DNA of 29,246 nt from Pseudomonadota bacterium (GCA_023438245.1 JAEXRD010000033.1:1-29246), one strand, 5' to 3'. Numbered from the stretch's first letter, positions 1 to 8,161 are shown. Notes: generated from the letters alone by a model not told the origin. Made by a program: numbers and translations.

Positions 1-41
1 CCCGCCGGGAGCCGCCTTCCTTCTCCGCGCAAGCGCGCGCG

Positions 42-638
42 CTATTCCGAAATCACGCTGGCCTTCTTGATCACCACGGGCTGCACGGGCACGTCGTCGT
101 ACATGCCCTTGCGGGTGGTGGACACGCCCTTGATGTCGTCCACCACGCGCTTGCCGTCCACCACCACGCCGAACACCGCGTAGCCCCAGCCCTCGGCGGT
201 CTTGGAGCGGAAGTCCAGCGCGCGGTTGTCCTTCACGTTGATGAAGAACTGGGCCGAGGCGGACTGCGGGTCGCTGGTGCGGGCCATGGCGATGGTGTAC
301 AGGCCGTTCTTCAGGCCGTTGTCGGCCTCGTTCTTGATGGGCGCGCCCGTGGGCTTCTCGCGCATGGTCATGTCGAAGCCGCCGCCCTGGATCATGAAGC
401 CGTTGATGACGCGGTGGAAGATGGTGCCGTCGTAGTGGCCGCTCTTCACATACTTGACGAAGTTGGCCACGGTGACCGGGGCCTTTTCCTTGTTCAGCTC
501 CAGCACGATGTCGCCCTTGCTGGTCTCCAGCTTCACCAGCACCTTGCCCGGCTGGGGCTGGATGTCCGCCGCCAGGGCGGGCACGGTGAGCGAGAGCGCG
601 AGCAGGGCCAGGACAAAAATGCGGATCATGCGCTGCAT
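42..638 (-). CDS. Exported cyclophilin-type peptidyl-prolyl cis-trans isomerase
   Basis: A 198-aa protein expected to catalyse cis-trans isomerisation of Xaa-Pro bonds. Residues 1-24 form a classical signal peptide (MQRMIRIF, hydrophobic core, then VPALAA), so it should act in the periplasm. The cyclophilin domain fills the rest: FHRVINGFMIQGGGF, the SASAQFFINVKDN segment and WGYAVFGVVVDG are the conserved active-site and core blocks. The reading frame stays open upstream to 731, but the ATG at 638 is preceded by an AAGGAG at 645-650 and opens directly into the signal peptide, so the longer form is unlikely. A second ATG lies at 629. The gene stands alone and diverges from the exported protein at 799. 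Family assignment is secure. The substrate proteins are unknown. Confidence 0.93.
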   Translation of the reverse strand: MQRMIRIFVLALLALSLTVPALAADIQPQPGKVLVKLETSKGDIVLELNKEKAPVTVANFVKYVKSGHYDGTIFHRVINGFMIQGGGFDMTMREKPTGAPIKNEADNGLKNGLYTIAMARTSDPQSASAQFFINVKDNRALDFRSKTAEGWGYAVFGVVVDGKRVVDDIKGVSTTRKGMYDDVPVQPVVIKKASVISE

Positions 639-798
639 GGGGGTCTCCTTCTGATGGTATGACGACGTGTGGTGGCCTGTGCCGCGACGGATGTACCAGA
701 CCCGCACGGCCAGGGCAACGCCCGCGTCCATTGCCAGTCCGCCCGGGATGCGCTAGGTTGGGGTATCCCAGAGGACACAGCCCAGCCAGGAGGTCGCC

Positions 799-1674
799 AT
801 GCGCCGCTCCACCCTGCTCAAGGCCATCGCACTCGCAGCCGCCCTTTTTTGCGCCGCTCCGGCCTCGGCCCAGCAGGACGCCGCCTGGCAGGAAGCGGAC
901 AGCGAGCGCGGGGTGGACGCCATCGCCCCCTCCTCCCCCACATACGTCCGGCACGCCCTGGTCAAGGCCACGGGGCGCGGCCAGTCCGCCGAGGAGGCCG
1001 AGCGCAACGCGCTGAAGGCCGCCCGCGCGCTCGCCGCGACCCGGTACGCGGAGTTCGGCGGCCCGGCAGCCCTGGCCGAGCCCGGGCACGAGCGCGTGGT
1101 GGCCCTGCACCACAGCCCGCCCCTGGGCTTTGCGGACATCGCCGCCACCGCGCTGGTGGAGATTCGCCTGCGCCCCCAGCCGGAGCCCTTGCGCCCGGCC
1201 TCGCCGCGCTCCCTGCCCCTGCCGGGCCTGGAAGTGCGGCTGGAGCAGAACGCCGTGACGGTGTCCGGCCTGGTGCCCGCCGAGGTTCTGCTGGCCTTCG
1301 CACAGCCGGACGGCAGGCTCGCCGGAGTGCTCCCCGGCGGCGGCGCCTCCTGGCGGCTGGTGCCCGGCAAGCCCCTGCGCCAGGCCTTGCTCCCCGTTGA
1401 ACCTGGAGGCAGGCTCCACGTCCTGGCCTGCACCGGCGGCATCGGCCCTTCGGCCTCGGCCTCGAACGTGGCCGAGCTGCTGGCCAAGGCCAGGGCCGGA
1501 AAGCCCCGTCCGGCGCTGACGCAGGGCGTGGTCTCCGAGTGCGTCGAGGCCGTGCTTCGGCTGGGCGCGGGGTCCGCGCGGGGCATGCGCCAGAAGGGCT
1601 CGGAACCGCCGGTCAACATGACCGGCGCGGCCGGAAGGGAAACCGGGTTCCCCGTTCCCGCCGACAAGAACTAG
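799..1674 (+). CDS. Exported protein of unknown function, LPP20-like N-terminal region
   Basis: A 291-aa protein with a signal peptide (MRRSTLLKAIALAAALFCA, cleavage probably after PASA), preceded by AGGAGG eight bases before the ATG. After the signal, a segment with the pattern ATGRGQSAEEAERNALKAA resembles the helix-strand repeat of LPP20-type lipoproteins. However, there is no lipobox cysteine, so it is probably soluble in the periplasm. The C-terminal half (about residues 150-230, with VPAEVLLAFAQPDGRLAGVL) is weakly reminiscent of DUF4384-type domains; this is inference from pattern only. Nine bases separate its stop from the CHASE2 cyclase, so the two are very likely co-transcribed and this protein might work with that sensor's periplasmic domain. 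Function is unknown. Confidence 0.75.
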   Translation: MRRSTLLKAIALAAALFCAAPASAQQDAAWQEADSERGVDAIAPSSPTYVRHALVKATGRGQSAEEAERNALKAARALAATRYAEFGGPAALAEPGHERVVALHHSPPLGFADIAATALVEIRLRPQPEPLRPASPRSLPLPGLEVRLEQNAVTVSGLVPAEVLLAFAQPDGRLAGVLPGGGASWRLVPGKPLRQALLPVEPGGRLHVLACTGGIGPSASASNVAELLAKARAGKPRPALTQGVVSECVEAVLRLGAGSARGMRQKGSEPPVNMTGAAGRETGFPVPADKN

Positions 1675-1683
1675 GACGCCGCC

Positions 1684-3702
1684 ATGCCCGCTCCCGCTTG
1701 GCTCCCCTCGGCTCCGCGCCTGCGGGGCCTGTGCGTGGCGGGCATCGCGCTGGCCGTGTTCGGCGCGCTGCCGCTGGCCTTCCCGGGCGCGTTCGAGCGC
1801 CTGGAGCTTTCGCTGTCCGACCTGCGCTACCGCGCCTCCCCCCGCCCCCAGCCCAGCCCAGACGTTGTGCTCGTGGACATCGACGACGCCAGCGTGCGGC
1901 ACTTCGGCAAATGGCCCCTGGGGCGGCTGGTCCATGCCCGCATGCTGGACATCCTGACGGACTGCGGCGTTTCCGTGGTGGCCTACGACGTGGTCTTCCG
2001 GGGCCTCACCAGCGATCCCGGCGGCCTGGAGAGCGACGCCGAGCTGGAGCGCGCCATCGCGCGCAACGGCAACGTGATCCTTCCGGCGGGCGTCGGCCTC
2101 GTGCGCGAGCCGGAGGTCGTGCGCCTCACCCCGGATTCCGACGACCTCCCGCTCCTGCCCTCGCTGCTCGACCCCGGCGGGCTGCGGCCCGGCGCGCTCC
2201 CGCAGGCCGAGAAGACCTTCCTGCCCTCGGCGCGATTCTCCGCCGCCGCCGCCGGAATCGGGCACATCGCCGCCACGCCGGACGAGGACGGCGTGCACCG
2301 GCGCATGCCCTGGTTCGTGGGCGTGCACGGCAGGCTGCTGCCCGCCCTTTCGGCCCGGGCCGTGGCCCGGCACCTGAACGCCGCCATCGTTCCCGGCCCG
2401 GACGGCATGACGCTGCAACTTCCGGACGGCGCAACCATCCGGGCCCCCGCCGATTCCTCGGGGCTCGCCCTGGTCAACCTGCCCGCGCCCTGGGGCCGGG
2501 GCTTCTGGCACATTTCCTATGCCGAGCTGGCCGAATCCGCCGCCGACCCGGCCCGGCTGGCCTTCCTCAAGCAGGGCCTGCGGGGCAAGATCGCCCTGGT
2601 GGGGCTCACGACCTCCGGCTCCACGGACATCAAGGCCACGCCGCTGGCCGCGGCCGAGCCCCTGGTGACCCTGCACGCCGGGCTCATGAGCAGCCTGCTC
2701 GAGCGCAGCTTCCTGCGCCAGGCCCCGGGCTGGTGCTCCGCGCTGGCGGCCTGCCTGGGGATGGGGCTGGCGGCGCTGCTGTTCCTCCGGCTGCCCCTGC
2801 GCGGCTTCATGGCCGCGGGCACGGCCCTTGTCCTGGCCTATCCGGCGCTGGCCACCGCGCTCTACGCGGCCGGCGGCCTGGCGCTCAACCTGACCCTGCC
2901 GACCCTGGCCCTGGGCGTGTTCGTCGGCGCGCTGCTGGCCCACGGCCTCGCCGTCACGGCGGGAGAGGCGGCCCGCCAGCGCAGGATGCTGGAGGTCTAC
3001 TTCTCCCCGGCCATCGCGCGGCAGATCATGGGCTCCGGAACGGACATCATGCACGGGCGCGGGGTGGACCTGACCCTCCTGTTCTCGGACATCGCCGGGT
3101 TCACGGCCATGAGCGACCGCATGGACCCGGAGGAGGTGCAGCAGTTCCTCGGCGAGTACTTCGAGGAGATGACCGCCTGCGTGTTCCGGCACGGCGGGGC
3201 CGTGGACAAGTTCATGGGCGACGGGCTCATGGCCTTTTTCGGGTATCCGGAGGGCGAAGGGCTGGAGAGCGCGGAGAACGCGCGGCGCTCGGCCATCGCC
3301 GGGGTGGCCTGCGCCGTGGACATGCAGGCGGCGGTGCGGCGCCTCAACGACCGCTGGACCGGGCAGGGACGCCAGGCCATTGCCATCCGCATCGGCGTGA
3401 ACACCGGGCACAGCATCGTGGGCGACATGGGCTCGGCCAGCAGGCGGGAGTTCACCGTGCTCGGCCGCAACGTGAACCTGGCCCAGCGCCTGGAAACGCA
3501 GGCCGCCAAGGGCGGCATACTAGTCAGCGCGCGCACGGCCGCCCTGGTGCGCGACCATTTCCCGCTTCAGGAGGCGCAGCGCCTCAGCGTGAAGGGCTTT
3601 GACCGGGATATCGAGGCCTTCCCGGTACAGATCGCTTCGGATCAGCCCGCTGCGGATCAGCCCGCGCCAGACCAGCCAGCAAAGGGCCAGCCGCGGGACT
3701 AG
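1684..3702 (+). CDS. CHASE2-domain membrane adenylate cyclase (class III)
   Basis: A 672-aa membrane enzyme predicted to make cAMP from ATP in response to a periplasmic signal. Order: N-terminal membrane segment (about residues 12-35), periplasmic CHASE2 domain (about 45-330, with VVLVDIDDASVRHFGKWPL), a cluster of membrane helices (about 335-425), then a cytoplasmic class III cyclase domain (about 455-645). The catalytic set looks complete: metal aspartates D469 (LLFSDIAGFT) and D513 (KFMGDGLMAF), transition-state N598 and R602 (VNLAQRLE). K509 and T591 fit the Lys-Thr adenine-selecting pair seen in bacterial adenylate cyclases, which favours ATP over GTP. The C-terminus is a short repeated DQPA tail. 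It follows the exported protein at 799 by 9 bp and its stop codon overlaps the convergent amidase gene by 4 bp (CTAG). Confidence 0.92.
   Translation: MPAPAWLPSAPRLRGLCVAGIALAVFGALPLAFPGAFERLELSLSDLRYRASPRPQPSPDVVLVDIDDASVRHFGKWPLGRLVHARMLDILTDCGVSVVAYDVVFRGLTSDPGGLESDAELERAIARNGNVILPAGVGLVREPEVVRLTPDSDDLPLLPSLLDPGGLRPGALPQAEKTFLPSARFSAAAAGIGHIAATPDEDGVHRRMPWFVGVHGRLLPALSARAVARHLNAAIVPGPDGMTLQLPDGATIRAPADSSGLALVNLPAPWGRGFWHISYAELAESAADPARLAFLKQGLRGKIALVGLTTSGSTDIKATPLAAAEPLVTLHAGLMSSLLERSFLRQAPGWCSALAACLGMGLAALLFLRLPLRGFMAAGTALVLAYPALATALYAAGGLALNLTLPTLALGVFVGALLAHGLAVTAGEAARQRRMLEVYFSPAIARQIMGSGTDIMHGRGVDLTLLFSDIAGFTAMSDRMDPEEVQQFLGEYFEEMTACVFRHGGAVDKFMGDGLMAFFGYPEGEGLESAENARRSAIAGVACAVDMQAAVRRLNDRWTGQGRQAIAIRIGVNTGHSIVGDMGSASRREFTVLGRNVNLAQRLETQAAKGGILVSARTAALVRDHFPLQEAQRLSVKGFDRDIEAFPVQIASDQPAADQPAPDQPAKGQPRD
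3640..3699 (+). repeat. 15-bp tandem repeat encoding a DQPA tail
   Basis: Four imperfect 15-bp units (first two: GATCAGCCCGCTGCG and GATCAGCCCGCGCCA, the later ones more diverged) run in frame to the end of the cyclase gene and encode DQPA-like pentapeptides. They form a hydrophilic, proline-rich tail beyond the catalytic domain. Such short repeats can change copy number by slippage. Confidence 0.7.
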
Positions 3703-5093
3703 CGGCCGTCGCGGCGGCGCATGGCCGCGCGCACGAAGGCCCCGGCCCAGTGCGGCACGCCCAGGGCGTGGATGTGGGTGTAGGCGGCGAAGGTGTTCCC
3801 CGAGACGAGCCCGTCGCGCCCGCAGAGCATGCCGCGCCCGCGCAGCATCTTGAGCGCCGTGGGCGGCACGGTCTCGCCGGGGCTGGGCTCCGCGCAGGCG
3901 GAATAGTGGAACTCGTGCCCCGTAACGCGCCCGCCCAGCGGGTGGAAGGGATTCTCGGCCTCCACCAGCGCCTCCACGTAGCCCAGGCCCTGGGGCCGGG
4001 CGCACAGGCGCGTGGAGAGCGGGAACACCCCGGCCAGCTCGCGCGGGCCCTCGGCCAGCTCCAGGGCGCGGCACAGGTACATGAACCCGCCGCACTCGGC
4101 GTAGATGGGCAGGCCGGACTGCGACAGCGCGCGCACGTGGGCGCGGATGGCCGCGTTGTCCTCCAGCGCCCGGGCCTGGGTCTCGGGGAAGCCCCCGCCC
4201 AGGTACAGGCCGTGAATCTCCGGCCAGGGCGCGGGGTCCAACAGAGAAAGCTTCACCAGGGTGGCCCCGGCGCGCTCCAGGGCTTCGAGATTCTCCGGAT
4301 AGTAGAACCACAGCGCGGCGTCGTGCACGTAGCCGATGACCGTGCCCTCCGCGCCGGGCACGGCCCCGGGCCAGGGGATGGCCCCGGCGGGCTCGGGCCG
4401 GGGCGCGCCGCGCGCGATGTCCAGCACGCGGTCCACGTCCACCCAGCGCTCCACCGTGTCGGCGATGGCGTCCAGCGCCGCCTCGCGCCCGGCGTGCTCC
4501 TGGTCGGACACCAGGCCCATGTGGCGCTCGGGGATGGGGTTTTCCGAGCATTTGGGCAGCGTGCCCAGCACCGGCACCCCGGCCAGTTCCTCGATGCACT
4601 GCCTGAGGATGGCGCGGTGGCGCTCCCCGGCGGTCTGGTTCAGGATGACCCCGGCCAGGTTCAGGCCGGGCTCGAAATTCTTGCAGCCAGCCACGACTGC
4701 GGCGGCGGTGCGGGTCATCTTGGTGGCGTCGAGCACCAGGATGACGGGCGCGGCAAGCTGGCGCGAGAGCTCGGCGGTGGAGCAGGTGCCCTCGCGGTCC
4801 TTGCCGTCGAACAGGCCCCGGTTGCCCTCGATGATGCTCACGTCCGCACCGGCGGCCTTTTCCTGGAACAGGGCGGCCAGGGTGGCGGGCGGCATGAGGA
4901 AGGGATCGAGGTTTCGGGCGGTGGCGCGTGCGGCCAGGGAGAGCCAGGAGGCGTCGATGTAGTCCGGCCCCTTCTTGAAGGGCTGGACCGAGAGAGAACG
5001 CCGGGCCAGCGCCCGGCACAGGCCGGTGGACACGAAGGTCTTGCCGGAGCCGCCGGAAAGCCCGGCCAGGATGATGCGTGGCAGCGAAGTCAT
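3699..5093 (-). CDS. dsrN: CobB/CbiA-like cobyrinate a,c-diamide synthase homologue; probable siroheme amidase DsrN
   Basis: A 464-aa ATP- and glutamine-dependent amidase. The N-terminal half is a dethiobiotin-synthetase-like domain with P-loop GLSGGSGKT (residues 11-19), the FKKGPDYIDASW block and IIEGNRGLFDG. The C-terminal half is a class I glutamine amidotransferase domain with nucleophile C334 (YAECGGFMYL) and a GHEFHYS block with the catalytic histidine. By fold this could be CobB/CbiA of cobalamin synthesis. Directly downstream of dsrABD, as in Desulfovibrio and analogous to dsrN of sulfur oxidisers, it more likely amidates siroheme for sulfite reductase; this is inference from context. 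A terminator precedes it, so expression depends on read-through or a separate promoter. The start is uncertain: ATG at 5105 also fits, but AAGG at 5107-5110 sits too close to it. Confidence 0.87.
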   Translation of the reverse strand: MTSLPRIILAGLSGGSGKTFVSTGLCRALARRSLSVQPFKKGPDYIDASWLSLAARATARNLDPFLMPPATLAALFQEKAAGADVSIIEGNRGLFDGKDREGTCSTAELSRQLAAPVILVLDATKMTRTAAAVVAGCKNFEPGLNLAGVILNQTAGERHRAILRQCIEELAGVPVLGTLPKCSENPIPERHMGLVSDQEHAGREAALDAIADTVERWVDVDRVLDIARGAPRPEPAGAIPWPGAVPGAEGTVIGYVHDAALWFYYPENLEALERAGATLVKLSLLDPAPWPEIHGLYLGGGFPETQARALEDNAAIRAHVRALSQSGLPIYAECGGFMYLCRALELAEGPRELAGVFPLSTRLCARPQGLGYVEALVEAENPFHPLGGRVTGHEFHYSACAEPSPGETVPPTALKMLRGRGMLCGRDGLVSGNTFAAYTHIHALGVPHWAGAFVRAAMRRRDGR

Positions 5094-5134
5094 GGGAGGG
5101 CGCATACCTTACGATTGCCTGGCCGTGCAATGAG

Positions 5135-5163
5135 AAAAGCCTTGCCCAGCACCTGGGCAAGGC
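5135..5163 (-). terminator. Intrinsic terminator after dsrD
   Basis: On the minus strand GCCTTGCCCAG and CTGGGCAAGGC form a perfect 11-bp stem with a GTG loop, followed immediately by TTTTCTC. It lies between the dsrD stop and the amidase start and should end most dsr transcripts before the amidase gene. Confidence 0.88.
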
Positions 5164-5195
5164 CCCTCATAGACGTAGTTGGGGTGGAGAGGAGC

Positions 5196-5438
5196 CTAGT
5201 CCTCGCCCTCGGCATGCTTGCCGGCGCCGGCGATGCCGTACATGGTGGTGCTGCCGGAGGACCAGAACACCAGGATCTCTTCGTTGACCATGCCGGTCAG
5301 GATCTTCTTCACGTCGCGGCCCTTCTCATCCGGGAAGAGGTCGGTGAAGTCGCTGAAGTAGAATTTGGTCTTGTTCTTGGACTTGGAGGCGGTGAACTCC
5401 AGGATCTTAGCCTTGGCTTCTTCGTAAACGAGCGCCAT
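5196..5438 (-). CDS. dsrD: Dissimilatory sulfite reductase-associated protein DsrD
   Basis: An 80-aa acidic cytoplasmic protein with the DsrD fold signature: MALVYEEAKAKILEF, KTKFYFSDFTDLFPD, then GRDVKKILTGMVNEEIL and a C-terminal WSSGSTTMYGIAG strand. DsrD is a small winged-helix-like protein of sulfate reducers, reported to stimulate DsrAB sulfite reduction allosterically. Its length is usual for the family. The start is the first ATG, with AAAGGGG upstream. It is the third gene of the dsr operon, separated from dsrB by a strong hairpin (5461-5489) and followed by the intrinsic terminator at 5135-5163. Identification is firm from sequence and position. Confidence 0.96.
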   Translation of the reverse strand: MALVYEEAKAKILEFTASKSKNKTKFYFSDFTDLFPDEKGRDVKKILTGMVNEEILVFWSSGSTTMYGIAGAGKHAEGED

Positions 5439-5460
5439 GGTGTTGCCCCTTTTTGTATTT

Positions 5461-5489
5461 CGGGGCGCGGGGAGGATCCCCGCGCCCCG
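5461..5489 (-). other. Intercistronic hairpin between dsrB and dsrD
   Basis: A perfect 13-bp GC stem (CGGGGCGCGGGGA with its complement) and a 3-nt loop lie in the 66-bp dsrB-dsrD spacer. On the dsr-sense strand it is followed by AAATACAAAAAGGGG, so there is no T-tract and it is not a standard intrinsic terminator. It could protect the 3' end of dsrAB mRNA or set the dsrB/dsrD ratio. Confidence 0.75.
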
Positions 5490-5504
5490 TTATTGTGGCT
5501 GTTC

Positions 5505-6650
5505 TTAGAACTTGAACTGGGTGGTCTGGCGCCAGGTGTAGTACGCCGGATCGCGGAAGTCGTCGATCAGGTGAGCGGAGAACTCCAGCTCGCACTTCTC
5601 AAAGAAGCGCTCCCAACCGATGCGGTTGGCCCAGTCGCCCAGGCGCTCGTACTTGCGGGCGTCCTTGGCGTAGGCTTCCAGGATCTTCTTGATGACCTTG
5701 GTCATGCTCGGCCAACGAGGGGGCTCGTTGGGGATGAAGGGCACCACGACCTTGGAGAACGAAGGCTTGGTGATGCGGTTGCTGATCTTGCCGCCGACCA
5801 TGATGGCGATGCCGTCACCGGTCTTGTCGGCCAGGGGCATGGCGGGGCACATGGTGTAGCAGTTGCCGCAGAACATGCAGCGCTCGTTCTTAACGGCAAC
5901 GGTGTTCACCTGCTTGCCCTGGAACTCGATCTTGGTGGGACGGATGGCGCCGGTGGGGCAAGCAGCCACGGCCAGCGGAATCTCGCACACGTTGTCGAGG
6001 GTCTCGTGGTCCAGGATGGGGGGCTTGCGGTGGATGCCCAGGATGGCGATGTCGGAGCAGTGCACCGCGCCGCACATGTTCAGGCAGCAAGCCATGGAGA
6101 TGCGCACGGGGGCCGGCAGACGCATCTGGCCGAACTCCTCGAACACGGCGTCCATGGTGGCTTTCACGGTGCCGGAGGCGTCCGTGGCCGGGGTGTGGCA
6201 GTGCACCCAACCCTGGGTGTGCACGATGTTGGTCACGCCCGCGCCGGTGCCGCCGACGGGGAACTTGTTGGAACCGCCAGCGAACTTGCGGCCGTTCAGC
6301 TCGGCTTTGAGGGCCTTGGCCTCCTCAACGGTGCCGACCATGAACTCGATGTTGTTGCGGGTGGTGAAGCGGACGTGGCCACCGCAGAACTTGTCGGCGA
6401 TGTCGCAGATCTCGCGGATGTGAGTGACGGTCATGAGGCGGGCGCCGCCGCAACGGACGGTGAACACCTTGTCGCCGGAGAGGCCGACGTGCATGAGAAC
6501 GCCGGGCTCGATGATCTCATGGTAGTCCCACTTGCCCTTGTTCTTCGCCAGAACCGGGGGGAGGAACTTGGTGAAGTGCTGGGGACCGATGTCAGTGATG
6601 CGGTCCTGCATCGGTTTTTCAGGATTGTATCCGGAAGAAATGAAAGCCAT
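5505..6650 (-). CDS. dsrB: Dissimilatory sulfite reductase beta subunit DsrB
   Basis: A 381-aa cytoplasmic subunit of the DsrA2B2 sulfite reductase, which carries the catalytic siroheme-[4Fe-4S] centre and reduces sulfite with electrons ultimately passed via DsrC/DsrMKJOP. Cysteines C188, C189 and C193 (MACCLNMCGAVHC) fall at the positions known for cluster ligation in Desulfovibrio DsrB. An inserted ferredoxin domain is visible as VAACPTGAI followed by NERCMFCGNCYTMCP. The length equals the classical D. vulgaris subunit. The start is an ATG with a strong GGAGGA ribosome site. The gene lies 21 bp downstream of dsrA, and its base composition is slightly less GC-extreme than its neighbours, as expected for a very highly expressed gene. 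Confidence 0.98.
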   Translation of the reverse strand: MAFISSGYNPEKPMQDRITDIGPQHFTKFLPPVLAKNKGKWDYHEIIEPGVLMHVGLSGDKVFTVRCGGARLMTVTHIREICDIADKFCGGHVRFTTRNNIEFMVGTVEEAKALKAELNGRKFAGGSNKFPVGGTGAGVTNIVHTQGWVHCHTPATDASGTVKATMDAVFEEFGQMRLPAPVRISMACCLNMCGAVHCSDIAILGIHRKPPILDHETLDNVCEIPLAVAACPTGAIRPTKIEFQGKQVNTVAVKNERCMFCGNCYTMCPAMPLADKTGDGIAIMVGGKISNRITKPSFSKVVVPFIPNEPPRWPSMTKVIKKILEAYAKDARKYERLGDWANRIGWERFFEKCELEFSAHLIDDFRDPAYYTWRQTTQFKF

Positions 6651-6671
6651 GGTGCTTCCTCCTGTCCTAGC

Positions 6672-7985
6672 TTATTTCTGGTGCTTAGCGCGGTAGTCCG
6701 CGATGTTACGCTGCCAGCCGCCTTCCACTTCGTCTTCCTTCCAGAAGATGTAGGGATTGTGGCGGGGCTCCTGGACGTGACGGGGATCGGCCTTGGTGCC
6801 GGTCACTTCCAGCAGCTTGGCGAAGCCCAGACGCTTCAGGGTCTCACCGATGCGCTCGCGGTTCTTGCCTTCTTCCATCCACCAATCCCACACGGACTCG
6901 ACGAACTCTTTGATCTCGTCGTACGGGGGCTCGGCGGAGATGAAGGGCACGGCCAGGGAGCCCATCTGCGGGCCGTCGAGGATCGGGGCCTTGGCGCCGA
7001 CCAGGATGGACAGGCCGCGGTCGTTGCCGATCTTCAGGGCGCGGGGCATGACGCAGATGCAGTGCATGCAGCGCACGCACTCTTTGTTGTTGATCTCCAG
7101 CTTGCCGCCCTCGTAGCGGATGCACTGGCTGGGGCACAGCTCCACGACTTCCTTCTGGATGTCGAACTTGCCCCAGTCGCGACCGGCGTGAGCGCCGGCG
7201 TTGGGGGCGATTTCGCCACCGACGTAGGCGGCCACGACCTTCTGGTCAACGCGGATCTCGTCGCGCCAGGTGCCGATGAAGCTCATGTCGGAACGGGCGA
7301 TGGAGGCCACGCAGCCCAGGGAGCAGCCGTCGAACTTGAACTTGAACTTGTAGGGGAAGGCGGGGCGGTGCAGTTCGTCCTGGTACTCCTGGGTCAGCTG
7401 GTAGCACAGCTCCTGGGCGTCGTAGCAGGCGTATTCGCAGCGGCTCTCGCCGAGGCAGCAGGCCGGGGTGCGCAGGTTGGAGCCGGAGCCGCCCAGGTCG
7501 TTGTTCATCTTGTGGGTCAGCTCGAAGAAGATTTCCTCAAGCTGCGGGGTGCTGGTGCCCAGGAGCACGATGTCGCCGGTGGCGCCGTGCATGTTGGTCA
7601 GGCCGGAACCGCGCAGTTCCCACAGGTCGCACAGCTGGCGCAGGAACTCGGTGGTGTAGAACATGCCGGAGGGCTGGGCAACGCGCACGGTGTGGAAGTG
7701 GGCCACGCCGGGGAACTTCTCGGGCTGGTCGCAGTAACGGCCGATGACGCCGCCGCCGTAACCGAACACGCCGACGATGCCGCCGTGCTTCCAGTGGGTC
7801 TCACCATCGACATAGGACAGCTCGAGGACGCCAAGCAGGTCATCCGGGCACTCCGCGGGCACCTGGAAGTCGACGCCCTTGGGGTTAGCATACCGGTGCT
7901 CGATTTCCTGCTTGATGTCGGACACGAAGCTGGGCCACGGGCCGCTTTCCAGCTGGTCCAACAAGGGGGTTTTGTGTTTCGCCAT
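6672..7985 (-). CDS. dsrA: Dissimilatory sulfite reductase alpha subunit DsrA
   Basis: A 437-aa alpha subunit of dissimilatory sulfite reductase. C177 and C183 (CCLGESRCEYAC) and C221 and C225 (FDGCSLGCV) match the siroheme/[4Fe-4S] ligand positions known for Desulfovibrio DsrA. A ferredoxin insert follows (LCPSQCIRY, then NNKECVRCMHCICVMPRAL). The frame stays open upstream to 8024, but the ATG at 7985 gives MAKHKTPLLDQLESGPWP, the family N-terminus and exact family length, with GGAGG a few bases upstream. It is the first gene of the operon, with a TTGACA promoter near 8162-8191 and a roughly 170-nt leader containing a terminator-like hairpin. No truncation or missing ligand is seen. Confidence 0.98.
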   Translation of the reverse strand: MAKHKTPLLDQLESGPWPSFVSDIKQEIEHRYANPKGVDFQVPAECPDDLLGVLELSYVDGETHWKHGGIVGVFGYGGGVIGRYCDQPEKFPGVAHFHTVRVAQPSGMFYTTEFLRQLCDLWELRGSGLTNMHGATGDIVLLGTSTPQLEEIFFELTHKMNNDLGGSGSNLRTPACCLGESRCEYACYDAQELCYQLTQEYQDELHRPAFPYKFKFKFDGCSLGCVASIARSDMSFIGTWRDEIRVDQKVVAAYVGGEIAPNAGAHAGRDWGKFDIQKEVVELCPSQCIRYEGGKLEINNKECVRCMHCICVMPRALKIGNDRGLSILVGAKAPILDGPQMGSLAVPFISAEPPYDEIKEFVESVWDWWMEEGKNRERIGETLKRLGFAKLLEVTGTKADPRHVQEPRHNPYIFWKEDEVEGGWQRNIADYRAKHQK

Positions 7986-8039
7986 TCCCTTAACCTCCGT
8001 TGTTTGATTAAGAAGTTTCCACACTCCAAACCATCCGGC

Positions 8040-8063
8040 AAAAAGGCCCGCCGGCGCGCGGGC
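8040..8063 (-). terminator. Terminator-like hairpin inside the dsrA 5' leader
   Basis: On the dsr-sense strand GCCCGC and GCGGGC form a 6-bp all-GC stem around a GCGCCG loop and are followed by CTTTTTG. It lies about 55 nt upstream of the dsrA ATG and downstream of the predicted promoter, so it could act as an attenuator instead of ending an upstream gene (no minus-strand gene lies upstream). The stem is short, so this is a candidate only. Confidence 0.45.
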
Positions 8064-8161
8064 GAGAGTCCGGACGTCTTTCCTCCAGAATTGGAAGACA
8101 TCCCGCCGGTCTTCGGGAACTCTTTCACAAGCCCCCCTGAAACCGATGCAGGATTCCTCAT

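Noticed and set aside
1539..3602. Plus-strand frame of 687 codons overlapping the CHASE2 cyclase
   Set aside because: Arg/Pro/Gly-rich out-of-frame translation of the cyclase gene. The frame starting at 1684 carries all the catalytic motifs.
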